A DNA stretch of 64,000 bases from Clavaria fumosa. Taxonomy: Eukaryota; Basidiomycota; Agaricomycetes; Agaricales; Clavariaceae. This document shows, one piece after another, positions 43,740 through 54,639 of this stretch; position 1 is the first letter of the stretch; each line of letters opens with the position of its first letter. A program made the position numbers and the translations under genes. The notes beneath the pieces are model-generated. The model did not search any database, was not told where the DNA came from, and worked only from the letters and a program-made list of their open reading frames with translations. The stretch lies in the NCBI GenBank assembly GCA_951802425.1, contig OX637800.1, forward strand, positions 310,001-374,000, in the 5' to 3' direction.

Positions 43740-44295
43740 TCATGGGTCTAGCCATCCCACATCAACCCTTCTTGCCCTCAGTTCTCTCGATAAGACGTAC
43801 TCCCTCCACGAATTATTTGCCAACAAGCTGATCTTCCGCTCAGTCGCATCCGACAAGCCGTTCACATCCTTAGCTGTGCATCCAGATGGCGCACTCCTCG
43901 GGCTCGGCGGCATGCCATCATCGACGATCCACCATCTCTCTCGGCGACTCTTTCAAGGTGAACAAGGTGGTGTACGATTCGTGCGCGCAGTTGTTTGGCG
44001 TAGGCGGGAACAAGGGACAAGCAGGTCAGGTTCCAGGAGGGTGGAGAGATTACTGACTTTGTCTTTTGTTGCGAGAGCGCGAGGAAAATATGGGGTGCGG
44101 ATAGAGGATTCAGAGAGCAGCAATGTCTTGAGTCGTTTTGGTCGGCGGCCTCTCCTGGTTTACAACAGTATCATCAATCCTTGTTTTTGCTTCGTTCATT
44201 TCAGCGGTTCATGTATGTCAACTGTCTCTGCCTCAGGCGCCTCCAGTACCTCTGGCTCCAAGACTGAAAGCAATGGACAACTTTCGGTCATCTAA
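43740..44295 (+). pseudogene. WD40-like fragment, possible splicing-factor relic
   Basis: One frame reads SSLDKTYSLHELFANK, then ASDKPFTSLAVHPDGALLGL, which has the FTSLA-HPDG pattern of a WD40 blade. After a frame change comes SFKVNKVVYDSCAQLFGVGG, another blade-like segment. Both resemble the C-terminal WD40 part of Prp19-like proteins as I recall them, but this is by eye. The remaining frame to 44295 has no motif. Frame changes indicate a pseudogene. Confidence 0.3.
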
Positions 44296-44389
44296 AAAAT
44301 TGCAGCTGAACTGATAACAGACACGAACTTCGCGCCGTTCTCCTCATCATTGGCAACAACGACAAGCTTGTTCATGGCTGCTCCCGCCT

Positions 44390-45260
44390 GCCCTTGCTGC
44401 GCTGCTGCCATTCTCACTCCTCGCCCTACTGCCACCTCCGTTCCCCGCCCTGCTGCCGCCACTGCCACTCCCTGCCCAGCTGCCACTTGCCCAGCTGCCA
44501 CCAATGGCCCAAGTCCCCGCCGTTGGTCAGCGACCACTGTCGGAGGCTTGCGCCATTGTTGCCGCATGCTGTTGCCTCTGCCACAGCCACCATTGTTGTT
44601 ATTGCCGTCGCTGGCTGCTGAAGCCGCTGGCCCCAGCAGCAGCAGCAGCAGCAGCAGCTGTCGTCGATCGTCATCGTCGGCCGCTGCTGCCGTCGTCGAT
44701 CGTCGTCGTTGGCTGCTGGTGCGTCGTCACCGTCAGCCGCTGCTGCCGTCGTCGATCGTCGTCGTTGGCTGCTGATGCGCCATCGTCGTCGTTAGCTGCT
44801 GGTGCGTCGTCATCGTCGGCCGCTGCTGGTGGGCCGTCGTCATCGTTAGCTGCTGGTGCGTCGTCATCGTCGGCCGCTGCTGCCGTCGTCAGTCGTCGTC
44901 GTTGGCTGCTGGTGCGTCGTCGTCGTCGTTGGCTGCTGTTGCGTCGTCATCGTCGGCCGCTGCTGCCGTCGTCGATCGTCGTCGTTGGCTGCTGGTGCGC
45001 CGTCGTCGTCGTTAGTTGCTGGTGCGTCGTCGTCGTCGTTAGCTGCTGGTGCGTCGTCGTCGTCGTCGGCCGCTGCTGCCAGTCTCACCGTCGGCCACTG
45101 CTGCCGTCGTCGGTCGTCATTGGCTGCTGGTGTGTCTCATCGTCGGCCACTGCTGCCGTCGTCGGTGGTCGTCTCCGTGGGCTGCAGGTGCGTCGTCGTC
45201 GTCGTTAGCCGCTGGTGCGTCGTCCTCGTCGGCTGCTGGTGATTGTCAGCTGCTGCAGCC
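44390..45260 (+). repeat. CGT-rich trinucleotide/minisatellite array
   Basis: Long runs of CGTCGTCGT alternate with TTGGCTGCTGGTGCG in units of roughly 40-60 bp. Because the units are close to multiples of three, several frames on both strands stay open (Ser/Val/Cys-rich on plus, Asp/Ala-rich on minus). None is a credible gene. A related array of opposite orientation lies at 57070-57270. Confidence 0.9.
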
Positions 45261-45922
45261 GTCGCCGGCCCGTGTAGCAGGTATTGTCATTCTGTCGTTG
45301 TTGTCGCCGCACGCTGCTGTTGCTCCCGCTGTCGTTGCCACGAATTGGACTGAAAAATGATAGGTCGAGGGGAGAAGGGATGGGGACGAACCGTTGCTGC
45401 CAGCTGCTGCTGCTACTATGCCTTGCTGTAGGTGAAGTGCAGCGCAAGCACGACTCGGAAGGCGCTCACTGACCTGTGTCATCTCGAGCACCTCGCGCGT
45501 GAAGAGTGGTGGGTGTGACCCAGACCGTCGACGCGAACATGGCGTTTCCATATGTGTGCAGACTGCACTCGGCAGTTACCGAAGCGTGGGGCGTAAGCAA
45601 GCAGGGGGGGGTTGTTTGGTAATGTTTTTTTCTTCTCGCTTCCAACCACATCATCGCGCAATCCTCAACCGCTGACCGTCATCGGCGTACTTTATACTAG
45701 CCAGTTAATAGATAGCATAGAAAATGTAACAATAATGAGGCGCATTGCGCAAAAGCATCAAAATAGCGGCGTCGTCAGTATCCTAAACCAAAATTGTCGT
45801 CATCTGTGTACGGCACTGATGTTGGGGATGTTGGGGTTGTTGGGGACAGGCAATGATGAGCGCCCGAAGGCTTAGCCCGACGATGTGCGGAAAGCGTCGC
45901 AAGTCATCGGGTTCAACTAGCA
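45261..45922. other. Gene-free stretch left of the CACTA-like end
   Basis: No supported gene. Short open frames overlap on both strands in 45480-45660. GC-rich. Confidence 0.35.
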
Positions 45923-46055
45923 CACTATGGCACTCAAATACACGACTTCACCATGCCTCAAGTTTGTCGCACTCGACGTCTATGTATGACACTCAATTAC
46001 ACGACTTCACCATGCCTCAAGTTTGTCGCGCTCGATGTCCATTTTATCAGCCTAT
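45923..46055 (+). repeat. CACTA-like terminus with subterminal tandem repeat
   Basis: CACTATGGCACTCAAATACACG begins at 45923. A 61-bp unit (GGCACTCAAATACACGACTT onward; CACTCAATTACACGACTTCA) is repeated once, both copies sharing CACCATGCCTCAAGTTTGTCGC. A CACTA start with subterminal repeats is typical of the En/Spm group, and a Tnp2-type transposase lies to the right. The other terminus was not found with confidence. Confidence 0.5.
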
Positions 46056-46076
46056 CCAATCTAAACGTCCATCTGG

Positions 46077-46977
46077 TCAACAATCCACGCTTTCTCCCTC
46101 ACTGCCCTCACCACCTGCCGCATTCTGGACATCATATTCCTGCTCTTCATCAGCATCGTTGCTATCTTCGTCACCTGAGGTCGCTTTATCAGTCCGACGG
46201 CGCCTCTTCGCCTGTTCCGGTGCTCCGGGCAGTAGTCGTCTCTTACGTGAGTTGCTTTTCCTGCGATTACTGAGATATTGTTTGACCAGTTCGGCTGTAG
46301 CCCAGTCGTTCTGAAAACATGAAAGATGGGGTTGAAGGCAACGTGCCTACATGGATGACTTAAGTCACGATTGTCTACAATATCCCTTGCTTACCATCTT
46401 GAATAAGTCTCCCAGGTCCTTGGTGGGTTGGTGGCGATATGTGAGCTGCAGGTCAAGACGGACTTGATGCACAAGGTCACGTATGGTTGACTGCTCCAAA
46501 ATGTTAGTAGGTGGTGAATAAGACCTTTAATCAAGATGTCACTCACCTGAATGGCAAGATACCATCTGCTAATCCCATTGCTCTACGCAATCTATCGGCC
46601 CCCTCAGACATTTCCGTAGCTTTAGGCCTTGGAATCGAATCTGAAGCCGCAGTTGTCTCAGTTTTCCTAACTTGCTCTTCTGCCTCTTGCCTTGCAGCTT
46701 CAGCTTCGCCTTTCGCTTTTAGAGCCTCATCTCTCGCCTCTTCGGCCCTTTTCCCGGCATCTATCGCTTCCGCAAGCTGTTCTATGTAATGTAATTTAAG
46801 TTGCGTTCCTGATTTACAGGGTAATTTAAACATACCCTTCAGCTTGGCTATCTCCGTCTCTACCTGATTCTTTTTCATTGGTTTTGTTGCTGTCTTCTCT
46901 TTCGATTTGGGCGGCTCCTCGTTTGGTGATGTGGTGACCCTAGATCCCACCATTCCGCTGCCACCAAGCAACGACAT
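46077..46977 (-). CDS. Coiled-coil protein encoded head to head with the Tnp2 transposase
   Basis: Four exons are visible: 46977-46836, 46781-46547, 46490-46395 and 46310-46077, with 50-85 nt introns. Exon 1 is basic (SKEKTATKPMKKNQVETEIA). Exon 2 is a coiled coil (EQLAEAIDAGKRAEEARDEA) leading to DRLRRAMGLADGILPF. Exon 3 has TIRDLVHQVRLDLQLTYRHQ. Exon 4 has NDWATAELVKQYLSNRRKSN, basic clusters and an acidic tail DEDSNDADEEQEYD. The exon 2/3 joint does not keep phase with the simplest sites, so a 1-nt defect or another splice site is likely. I recall similar hypothetical proteins across Agaricomycetes but cannot name the family. It may be the second gene of the CACTA-like element. Confidence 0.55.
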
Positions 46978-46997
46978 GGCCTCTCATCGTCTTTAAT

Positions 46998-49072
46998 TAC
47001 AATCTCCCTCCAGAGATCTGATTCCGCAAAGAGTACATACTCTGCTTAGGCGTCATTCCTGGGCCAAAGAAGCCGAAGGACATGGACTCGTTCTTGTGGC
47101 CAACTGTGGAGCAATTGATGAAATTAGCAGTAGGCATCTGTGCTTTCGATGTTCAACAATCGGCTATTTTTGCGCTACGTGCTCATGCCATCATCGTGTC
47201 TGGTGATATTCCTGCAATATCTATGCTTCTAAACATCAAGGGCCACAATGGGTATTCGCCCTGCCGGGCTTTCAAAATTATTGGAGTCCGTGCGCCTAAC
47301 CAAAGAGGAAACACATATTATGTTCCGCTGGACCGAAGTCGCCACCCTGATATCCGACATTCCCATTCTGCCATCCAGAAGTATGATGCTAACAACCTTC
47401 CATTACGAACACATTCGGAGATGCTTGGACAGGGATGTCAGGTGCAGCTAGCATCAACACAGATGGAGTCAGAACGACTCTCCAAATTATTTGGATTAAA
47501 GGCATACCTATCCTCAGCTATCTCTCCTCACTGACTTTCCCATCCTCCTTCCCTTACGATTTCATGCATCTCATATGGGAGAACCTCGTGCCAAACTTGA
47601 TATCACTCTGGACAGGTGACTTCAAGGGTTTAGATCAAGGCTGCGAGTCTTATCACCTCCAGAAGGCTGTTTGGGAAGCAATCGGAGAGGCGACAGCAGC
47701 ATCTGGCACTACGCTGCCTTCTGCGTTTTGTGCATGCCAATATCGCTCGTGACCGTTCTGCCTGCACTGCCGACTCATGGTCATTCTGGGCGCTTTATCT
47801 CGGACCTGTTCTCCTACAGCGAAAGTTCTCTAAGCCTAAGTACTATGATCACTTTATTGATCTTGTGAAACTTTTACACATATGCCTTCAATTTGAGCTT
47901 TCAAAGGATGATATAGCAATGCTTCACATCAGTTTTGTGAGATGGGTTGAGAAATACGAAAAGTATATCCGTGATATTCAGAAATTGGAAGGCTGACCCT
48001 TACAGTGGCCATCCCCCGTAGATACTATTATCAGCAAGATCCTGACCGCCTAAGCACTTGCACCCTCACCATTCATGCCATCCTGCATATTGCCGATGCC
48101 ATTGAGGCTACAGGACCTGTCTGGACGTCCTGGACATTCCCCATGGAGCGATACTGTGGATAGTTGCGGCAGGCAATCAAGAACCGGCGATTCCCCTATG
48201 CCTCCCTTGCTCAATATGTGGTTGACGATGCACGGCTGGATCAAATTCAACTTATGCATAATATGAAAGGGGAACTTCTCCTACACCGACCTCACCGTGC
48301 TGATCTTCCTGGGCAGTTCACAGATAAGTCTCGTAAGTGCAGTCATTTCGCGTAAGCCCTTGCTGACTAGATCTCAGATGAATCTTGTGTACTCCTACCA
48401 CCATGCCAAGCAGGTCCCATTGAAGCTTCACTATTGGGCAAGATTTTAGCAGCATTAGCGACTCGTTTTGACGCGAGCATGACCATCGTTCGACCACATA
48501 TACCCGCTGAACTCATAGAACAATTTGGGAAGGTCCGACACCTCGAAGGCGATACCATGGTCGCAATTTCAGGACTGAGGTTGCAGAATGACATGCACGA
48601 CGCAAAATTCGTTTGTGTATGTGCTTGTTCTGTAGGCTGTGTATTGCTTATTTATTCTTGTAGTATGAGGCTCTCGTAGACAAGTATGCATGCCAGTGCC
48701 AACAGGAGCCTCAGTTCGAGAATAAGACTTACTATGGACAGTTGCAGCATATATTTGCTATCCGACTGCCTGCAATACTCTCACTCGGACTTTCAGAACC
48801 CGGCACGATTTTTCTGGCCGCTATTAAGACATGTAACATGGAATCTTTCGACCGGCTCGGAAACCCTTACTATTCGAAACTAGGTTGTAGACATGTCATG
48901 CGTCCAATGTGGGGTGGGCAGGGTGAGGGTTGATCATTGATGGGCTATCATTGACAGGAGCAATCATGCCTGTCCTGTTTCAAACATGGATGACTCCGAA
49001 AGTGAATAATTCGCTGGGCTTAGTTGCTGTATTCAACATACCCCGCATCATGCCCACCACTGTCATAGAACT
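46998..49072 (+). pseudogene. Tnp2/CACTA-type transposase, 5'-truncated and frameshifted
   Basis: The transposase begins abruptly at LPPEIRFRKEYI (46998) and continues GVIPGPKKPKDMDSFLWPTV, LNIKGHNGYSPCRAFKI, YYVPLDRSRHPDI. After frame changes it reads FPYDFMHLIWENLVPNLISL, WTGDFKGLDQG, TADSWSFWALYLGPVLLQRK, YYDHFIDLVKLLHICLQFEL, ERYCG, RRFPYASLAQYVVDDARL and GQLQHIFAIRLPAIL. This order matches the Tnp2-like transposases (PF02992 type) common in basidiomycetes. There are at least five frame breaks, and the N-terminal part is absent: the opposite-strand gene starts only 21 bp upstream. This copy cannot be active. Confidence 0.75.
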
Positions 49073-49719
49073 CGAATGTTGACATTTCAGGAGCAAACAC
49101 AGCCCCGCGAATTACTTCCTTTCTCGAGCACCTCAACTCAGACTATTTCTTGCATGTGCATATATGCATGCCGCCAACGGCAGCGAAAAGGGAGCTCTGC
49201 GAGCGTATCGAGGGGCGCACAACCGGCAGGCGACAACTGTCTGGAGCTACTTTGCGGAGCAAGAACTTCAGATGCGCCAGGCCGAAGAAATTATGCATTG
49301 GCACGACAAGTGGAAAGTTGCGCCACTTCCCCTTCTCATTTCCCCGAGCCCAGTACGTCGTGCATAACTGATGCCCTTGTTTGATGTGCTGATGAACAAG
49401 CCATCAGGAAAGTTCAAAGTTTCTATGCGAAATGAAATCTGGATTCGTGGTACATGCAAGGCATACTGCGGCAAGGCGTTGCGTCTTTACCGACCTGCCA
49501 TACCTAACAACCGTGCATCAAAGGCACCTGTATGCGGGAGAACTCATGTTCACCACCTTCTCCAGCTCCCACCAGGATGCTCTCATTTGTTGTCCCTCCA
49601 CCAGCCTTGCATCTGTATTTTGTGTTGCTACCCTCCTGCCCTCTCCATGTATAGTAGTTGTGCCCTTGTTTGGCCTAAATGTCCTACATATGGCCCACTC
49701 ACCAATTTCACCTGCAGGC
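49073..49719 (+). other. Possible tail of the Tnp2 element, no clear gene
   Basis: Short frames such as EKGALRAYRGAHNRQATTVW and EEIMHWHDKWKVAPLPL (49164-49367) are open but match nothing I know. They may be the decayed C-terminus of the transposase. Confidence 0.3.
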
Positions 49720-50100
49720 AACCCAATATCCTCTAGTTTAATATCACCCATATTGGGGGGTGTACTATATAACTCAATCTCATCATGTTGAATATCCCTT
49801 GTTGTAAAGAGTGATTTGTACAACCCAATATCCTCTAGTTTAATATCACCCATATTGAAGGGTGTGCTATATAACTCAATCTCATCATGTTGAATATCCC
49901 TTGTTGTAAAGAGTGATTTGTACAACCCAATATCCTCTAGTTTAATATCACCCATATTGAGGGGTGTACTATATAACTCAATCTTATCATGTTGAATATC
50001 CCTTGTTGTAAAGAGTGATTTGTACAACCCAATATCCCCTAGTTTAATATCAACCATATTGAGGGGTGTATTATATAACTCAATCTTATCTAGTGAATAT
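49720..50100 (-). repeat. 102-bp tandem repeat, about four units
   Basis: Units of about 102 bp begin AACCCAATATCCTCTAG. On the minus strand the repeat is in frame and encodes a 34-residue unit (GDIKLEDIGLYKSLFTTRDI then QHDEIELYSTP), repeated three times plus parts. The minus frame runs 50057-49518. High unit identity suggests recent expansion; whether it is translated is unknown. Confidence 0.85.
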
Positions 50101-50425
50101 CCCTTGATTTTAATGGTGATTAGAAATCACCCATCACCTGTTTTGCACTGATTTTTGGGTGAAAGTCACAAATCATCTGACTGGATGGTGATAATAACCT
50201 GCTATTGGGTCCATAGTGGGAGTAGATATACAAAGACAAGCAAGCAGCCAATACACAACAATACAGACAAATTGGGTAATTGTCTCACTGTCACATCACC
50301 TGACATTGGCATGAGGCAGCTAAATGATTACATAATCAGGCACATAAGTAGATAGCAACCTCAAAATTTCCCACACTTCTTTCTTTCCTCTTGACTACAA
50401 TCAGCACTGGCTGCACAGCCACACC

Positions 50426-51690
50426 ATGTCTTCCTTGGCTTGTTCTCACTGTTTGACTTGCTTCAGCAATCAGGACCAGCTCAAGTACCACAGGCGAAAC
50501 TGCCAGCAGAATGCTGCAGTTTTGAACTTCCCCAGTGGCAAAGTTCTGATAGCTAGAGAAACAGATGGCAAATACATCTGTAGATGCACACATCCTAGTT
50601 GTCCAAGGCCTTTTGAGAAGCTGGACAGCCTTAGAAGGCATATCAAGAGATCAGGAACTACCTGGAGAGATAACACAGAGATAGAGGTAAGATGAAAACA
50701 AAAACATTATTGGGCCTGAGTACTGATCCATAGCAAAGTTTGGAAGTGTCACTGGACAAAGCACAGTCAGTCATTTATTTGAAATGATTGACAGCAATTA
50801 TCAACTATTTTCTTCAGATTATCAGACCTCAGTTGGTAAGTTACTGTACAAAGGATAAGCTCAACAGGCCTTAATATTCAATTGGACCAGGTTACTGCAA
50901 CAGATGGAAGCCCACATACACAGAAGAACCAGAATAGGCAAATTGGATCTCAAGTCTCTGTAGTAAGTAATGTTATATATTGATGCTAACACAATATCAA
51001 TCCAGGTTACCTGGTTTAGCACAGTGCTGTAAGTTAACACAAGGATTTGCTAAAGTAGCACCTCTTATTTTTGTGAATAGGAAGCAAAGGGAACTCACAA
51101 GTCAAATGCCTTGATATTTCTTCCTGAAGTTGAGATGGTAAACCTCTCCCTTACATCTCAGACATTTGAAATAGGATCTCATTTATTGTTAAACAGGACC
51201 ATCAGATGCCAGAAAATGAGCCTCAGTACTTCAAAGCCTCTAGTACATGGGAAAATCTCACACCAGAAAAGGTAGCCCAAGATTCTGGGACTTCTGGCCC
51301 ACAGGATCACTCCATGCCAAGGAACAAGCCTCAAGATTCTGTGGCTTCCAATATCCAAGATCCCTACCCACTGGACAATGAGCCTGAGAGCTCCAGAGCT
51401 TCCAGCCCACCTCTCTCGTGCACAGATATGGAAGACAATTTCAGCAGACAAAATGATTACTACAACACAAAGCAAAGCCCACCCAACCACCCTGTGGACA
51501 TTCCGGAAATTCAAAGGCTCCCCACCACCTTTATCAGCAATTCCTCTGGACAAGCGAACAAGAATCAATCAGATATTCCAAAGGAATTGGTATTACATCT
51601 TGATTTCTTGCTGCACATGCTAATTAATGGTTATTTTATTTTAGGAAACATCAGATCAAATCAAACACCATCCCTACCTTGAGACACTTG
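50426..51690 (+). CDS. N-terminal exons of the YR-RecQ locus: C2H2 fingers
   Basis: The first exon (ATG at 50426) encodes two zinc-finger-like units. One is CSHCLTCFSNQDQLKYHRRN plus C, the other CRCTHPSCPRPFEKLDSLRR then HIK. It ends at a GTAAGA donor at about 50688. Several small exons seem to follow between 50800 and 51130, each ending in GTAAGT. A longer exon (51200-51590) is Pro/Ser/Glu-rich with no motif. A GTATTA...TTTAG intron (about 51590-51645) then joins to the OrsD exon. Whether all belong to one transcript is inferred from strand, spacing and splice signals. Confidence 0.55.
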
Positions 51691-52430
51691 GGCTTGTTGT
51701 CAACACTGGCCTCCAGTGCCTCATATGTGAAACATGTGGAGTGGCAGTAGCACTCCCAGATATTCAAGGGCACCTGGCCAAATCACATGCTGCAGCAAGA
51801 ATGCATGTTGATGATGCAGCCATCAAGGATGTCATGGAACAATTTGATCTCCAAGGGGACATTCCAACATTTTCCATAACTAGACCAATCAGTGCATGGG
51901 AAGGTCTCAAAATTCATGAAGGTCTACGATGTGCCCATTGTCCTCAAGTGATGGGTACAGTTGATTCAATGCGGACTCACCATAGCAAGAATCACAAGGA
52001 CAAGCCAAAACCTACTTTCTGGCCCAAATGTCTAATCCAGCGATTATCCACTCGACCTGGTGTGGCATCAAGATGGTTTGAAGTTCTCCCAACAACAATC
52101 CACAAAAGCCCCAGAACATCTGCAGAGGAGTTAATTGGAGAACTGAGAGCTGATATGGCCATACATAAGCTTCCATCCCAAGGGCTTCAAAATGCACGAA
52201 TGATTAGCCCTTGGCTTCTCACCACTCATTGGAATGAGCACATTTCTGGCTACAGCATTCAAGAACTTCGAAATCTCATTGCAACACCTGGTGAAGAAGA
52301 ATTTCCTGGTCTCAAACCTCTTCTCCTCCAGTACATGAAGCATGCAACTAGCCTGATCAGATGCACTGCAGAGCTATTGCTTCAACGGCTGAACACTCCA
52401 GACCCCTCAAAAACGTACGCATCAATCTGA
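51645..52430 (+). CDS. OrsD-type (DUF3505-like) zinc-finger exon
   Basis: The exon opens ETSDQIKHHPYLETLGLVVN and contains CLICETCGVAVALPDIQGHL then AKSH, followed by RCAHCPQVMGTVDSMRTHHS then KNH. Paired Cys2-His fingers of this shape are the hallmark of the OrsD/DUF3505 group, named after the orsellinic acid cluster protein but of unknown function. The second half (LNEHISGY-type: TTHWNEHISGYSIQELRNLI) is helical. The exon ends near 52415 at a GTACGC donor. The next stretch to 52555 is coding-like but its splice sites could not be fixed. Confidence 0.6.
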   Translation, partial: ETSDQIKHHPYLETLGLVVNTGLQCLICETCGVAVALPDIQGHLAKSHAAARMHVDDAAIKDVMEQFDLQGDIPTFSITRPISAWEGLKIHEGLRCAHCPQVMGTVDSMRTHHSKNHKDKPKPTFWPKCLIQRLSTRPGVASRWFEVLPTTIHKSPRTSAEELIGELRADMAIHKLPSQGLQNARMISPWLLTTHWNEHISGYSIQELRNLIATPGEEEFPGLKPLLLQYMKHATSLIRCTAELLLQRLNTPDPSKTYASI

Positions 52431-52554
52431 TTATTCATCATAGCCTCTGCAGAACTAAGAACCTTCCAGTGGCATCAGCAATACTCCTTTTCATGACCAT
52501 CAGCAGAGCAACACTGTCAACTCATACATTATTCCACCCCTATGCTTACTTGCT

Positions 52555-54333
52555 ATGCTCCTGCGACCAAAGCACACATATCAAATACCTCTATCACAGG
52601 GATTGACTCAAGCCTTGGGTGAGCTCAAATTGGCACTCCAATCTTCACAGCATGAAGGCCTGGACAAGTTACATGGTGTATTCATGCAGCTGTGGGCTTG
52701 TGAATGGACACCAACACATAACAATCCACTTCCCTGTCCTACAATTCGTGCCCTGGCTCTCTTGACCCTTCAAAACGATGGAAGTTTTGCAGAGCCCAAG
52801 TCTGTAACAGGCTTGATTTCAAAATTCCAGAGGGCAATCCAGCTGATGTGTTTATGGGAAATCAAGTCAAGAAGCAATCTGAAGTTCAATGGCGGTGACA
52901 CACAAGCATGTGACGAGATGCAACACTGGTTTACAGAGAAGACAGAGTCTCCTTTCAACAGTCTACGATCTCTGCAACACCTGGCAAGTGCAATTGCATA
53001 CCGAACTATGTCTCTTCCTCGGATATGGTGGACCGATACAGTTGGGTGGAATTCCATGCTTTACAGGGGGGACCCAATTTGCATTGACCAACTCAAGATG
53101 ATCTTCACAAACATGGAGCAAGCTGCTGTTGATGCATGGCAGAATGGTGTTCTGTGTGGCCTGGACTTGCATGTTGACTATGGACACATTGCAGAGGACC
53201 TGACAGACAAGGCTGTTGGATACTCATTCCTTGTGGATCAGCGAAATGAATGGTTCAAAGATCGGGACCGACTTGCCAAAGCCATTCTGGGGGACCACTC
53301 ACTGCAATCACAATTTATGGTCGTCAACCAAATCACAGGGGCCATCATTTGGAATAAGGGTGCGCTGCGAAAGTGGCTCATGGATTATGCAAACTTCCAT
53401 GTCATTCAGCTGGTGAAGGCTGAGATGACAAGTGGTGGTCCTGGCCGTGGATCAGAGTTGGTTGCAATGAACTACTGCAACACTGGATCAAGAGAAAGAA
53501 ACATACACATCCTTGGAAAACATGTTGCCATGATGCGAAAGTATACGAAAACTGGTGGACTTTCTGGACATGACAAACTTATTCCACATAGTCTGGATGC
53601 TGTCACCTCAGACCTTCTCATCCAAGATCTAGCTCTTGCACGACCATTTGCAGAGATTGCAGTGCACATTTGCTTTCCGGACCACCAGGACCTTCATTTA
53701 CTCTATGGCTCAAGGCTCTTTGTTGACTTTCTCAAGGAATTTGCTCCTGAGAAGCTTAGCAACAAAATGGCAAGCTTTACATTGCCTATCCTAGGGGTGG
53801 AGTTGACAATCAATTCCTGGAGACATGTGTATACTGGCTTTCGGCGGAAGCTCTGCGTGCAAGCATCACAGCTGCTGGAATCAGAAGATGATATTAATGA
53901 CATTGGTGCACTGCAACTGGGACACACAAGATCTACAGATATTCGTGTCTATGGAGTCAGCCCAGAAGCACTTGCTGCAGGGGCAGAAGATATACTTCCT
54001 CTCTATTTGGATTGTAGCACCCATTGGCAGGTGGTTATGAATCTTGTGCCAGGTAAGATTTAATTTGTGATAAATTGAAAATAGATACCTAATGTGGCTT
54101 CAGGTGGACTGGGTCTTTCTTATAAAGATGCAAGATCATCTACCTTCAATGAAAAAATTCATGATGGTACTATCAAGAGGGTAATGAGGTCCTCAATGCT
54201 GGAGGAAAACATAGCAGACCATGTTGTGCAAAAGCTGCTGCTGAAGGAGAATGTTCTGGACTTGATGGTGGATAAAATTGCTCAAAAAGTTGTGAAGGCC
54301 ATTTCAATGCAAGGACCACAAGGGGATCAGTAA
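52555..54333 (+). CDS. Tyrosine-recombinase-like domain exons
   Basis: A 502-codon open exon (52555-54052) joins through a short GTAAGA..TTCAG intron (54053-54103) to a second exon ending GPQGDQ at about 54330. The C-terminal half has the signatures of a tyrosine recombinase in order. They are GGPGRGSELVAMNY (box I Arg, about 53432-53470), RKYTKTGG (Lys), INSWRHVYTGFRRKL (H-x-x-R type box, 53811-53852), QLGHTRSTDIRVYGVS (GH and the candidate catalytic Tyr in VYG, about 53915-53960). The N-terminal half is helical and could be the core-binding domain. No frameshift or stop interrupts it. The next exons lead into the helicase. Confidence 0.65.
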
Positions 54334-54639
54334 GCGCATATCTCCATCAATGTGATACCCTTCAAACAGGTTAAACATTCTATCCAGCAGGGTACACCTT
54401 CAGGAAATGCCAATGCAGATTCAAGTGACAATGCCTACCCTCACAAGGGAGACAAATACTGAGCATAATATTGGCTTGTGAGTTCTTAATATTTTGCAAG
54501 CAATATGTGTTTAATCACTGTTATTTATTCAGCCCAATCTCATCTGGGGAGAGGAGGCATGAGAGACTACAAGCAGATCAGGAACCAAGCCCAGCTAAAG
54601 TACATGCAAACTTATTTCACATGATATTCTTGTTGATTG

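Noticed and set aside
44504..45242. Long open frames on both strands (up to 234 codons) in the CGT array
   Set aside because: They follow from tandem units near multiples of three; composition is extreme and frames overlap on both strands.
49720..50100. CRISPR-like array
   Set aside because: Units are contiguous with no unique spacers and the organism is a eukaryote.
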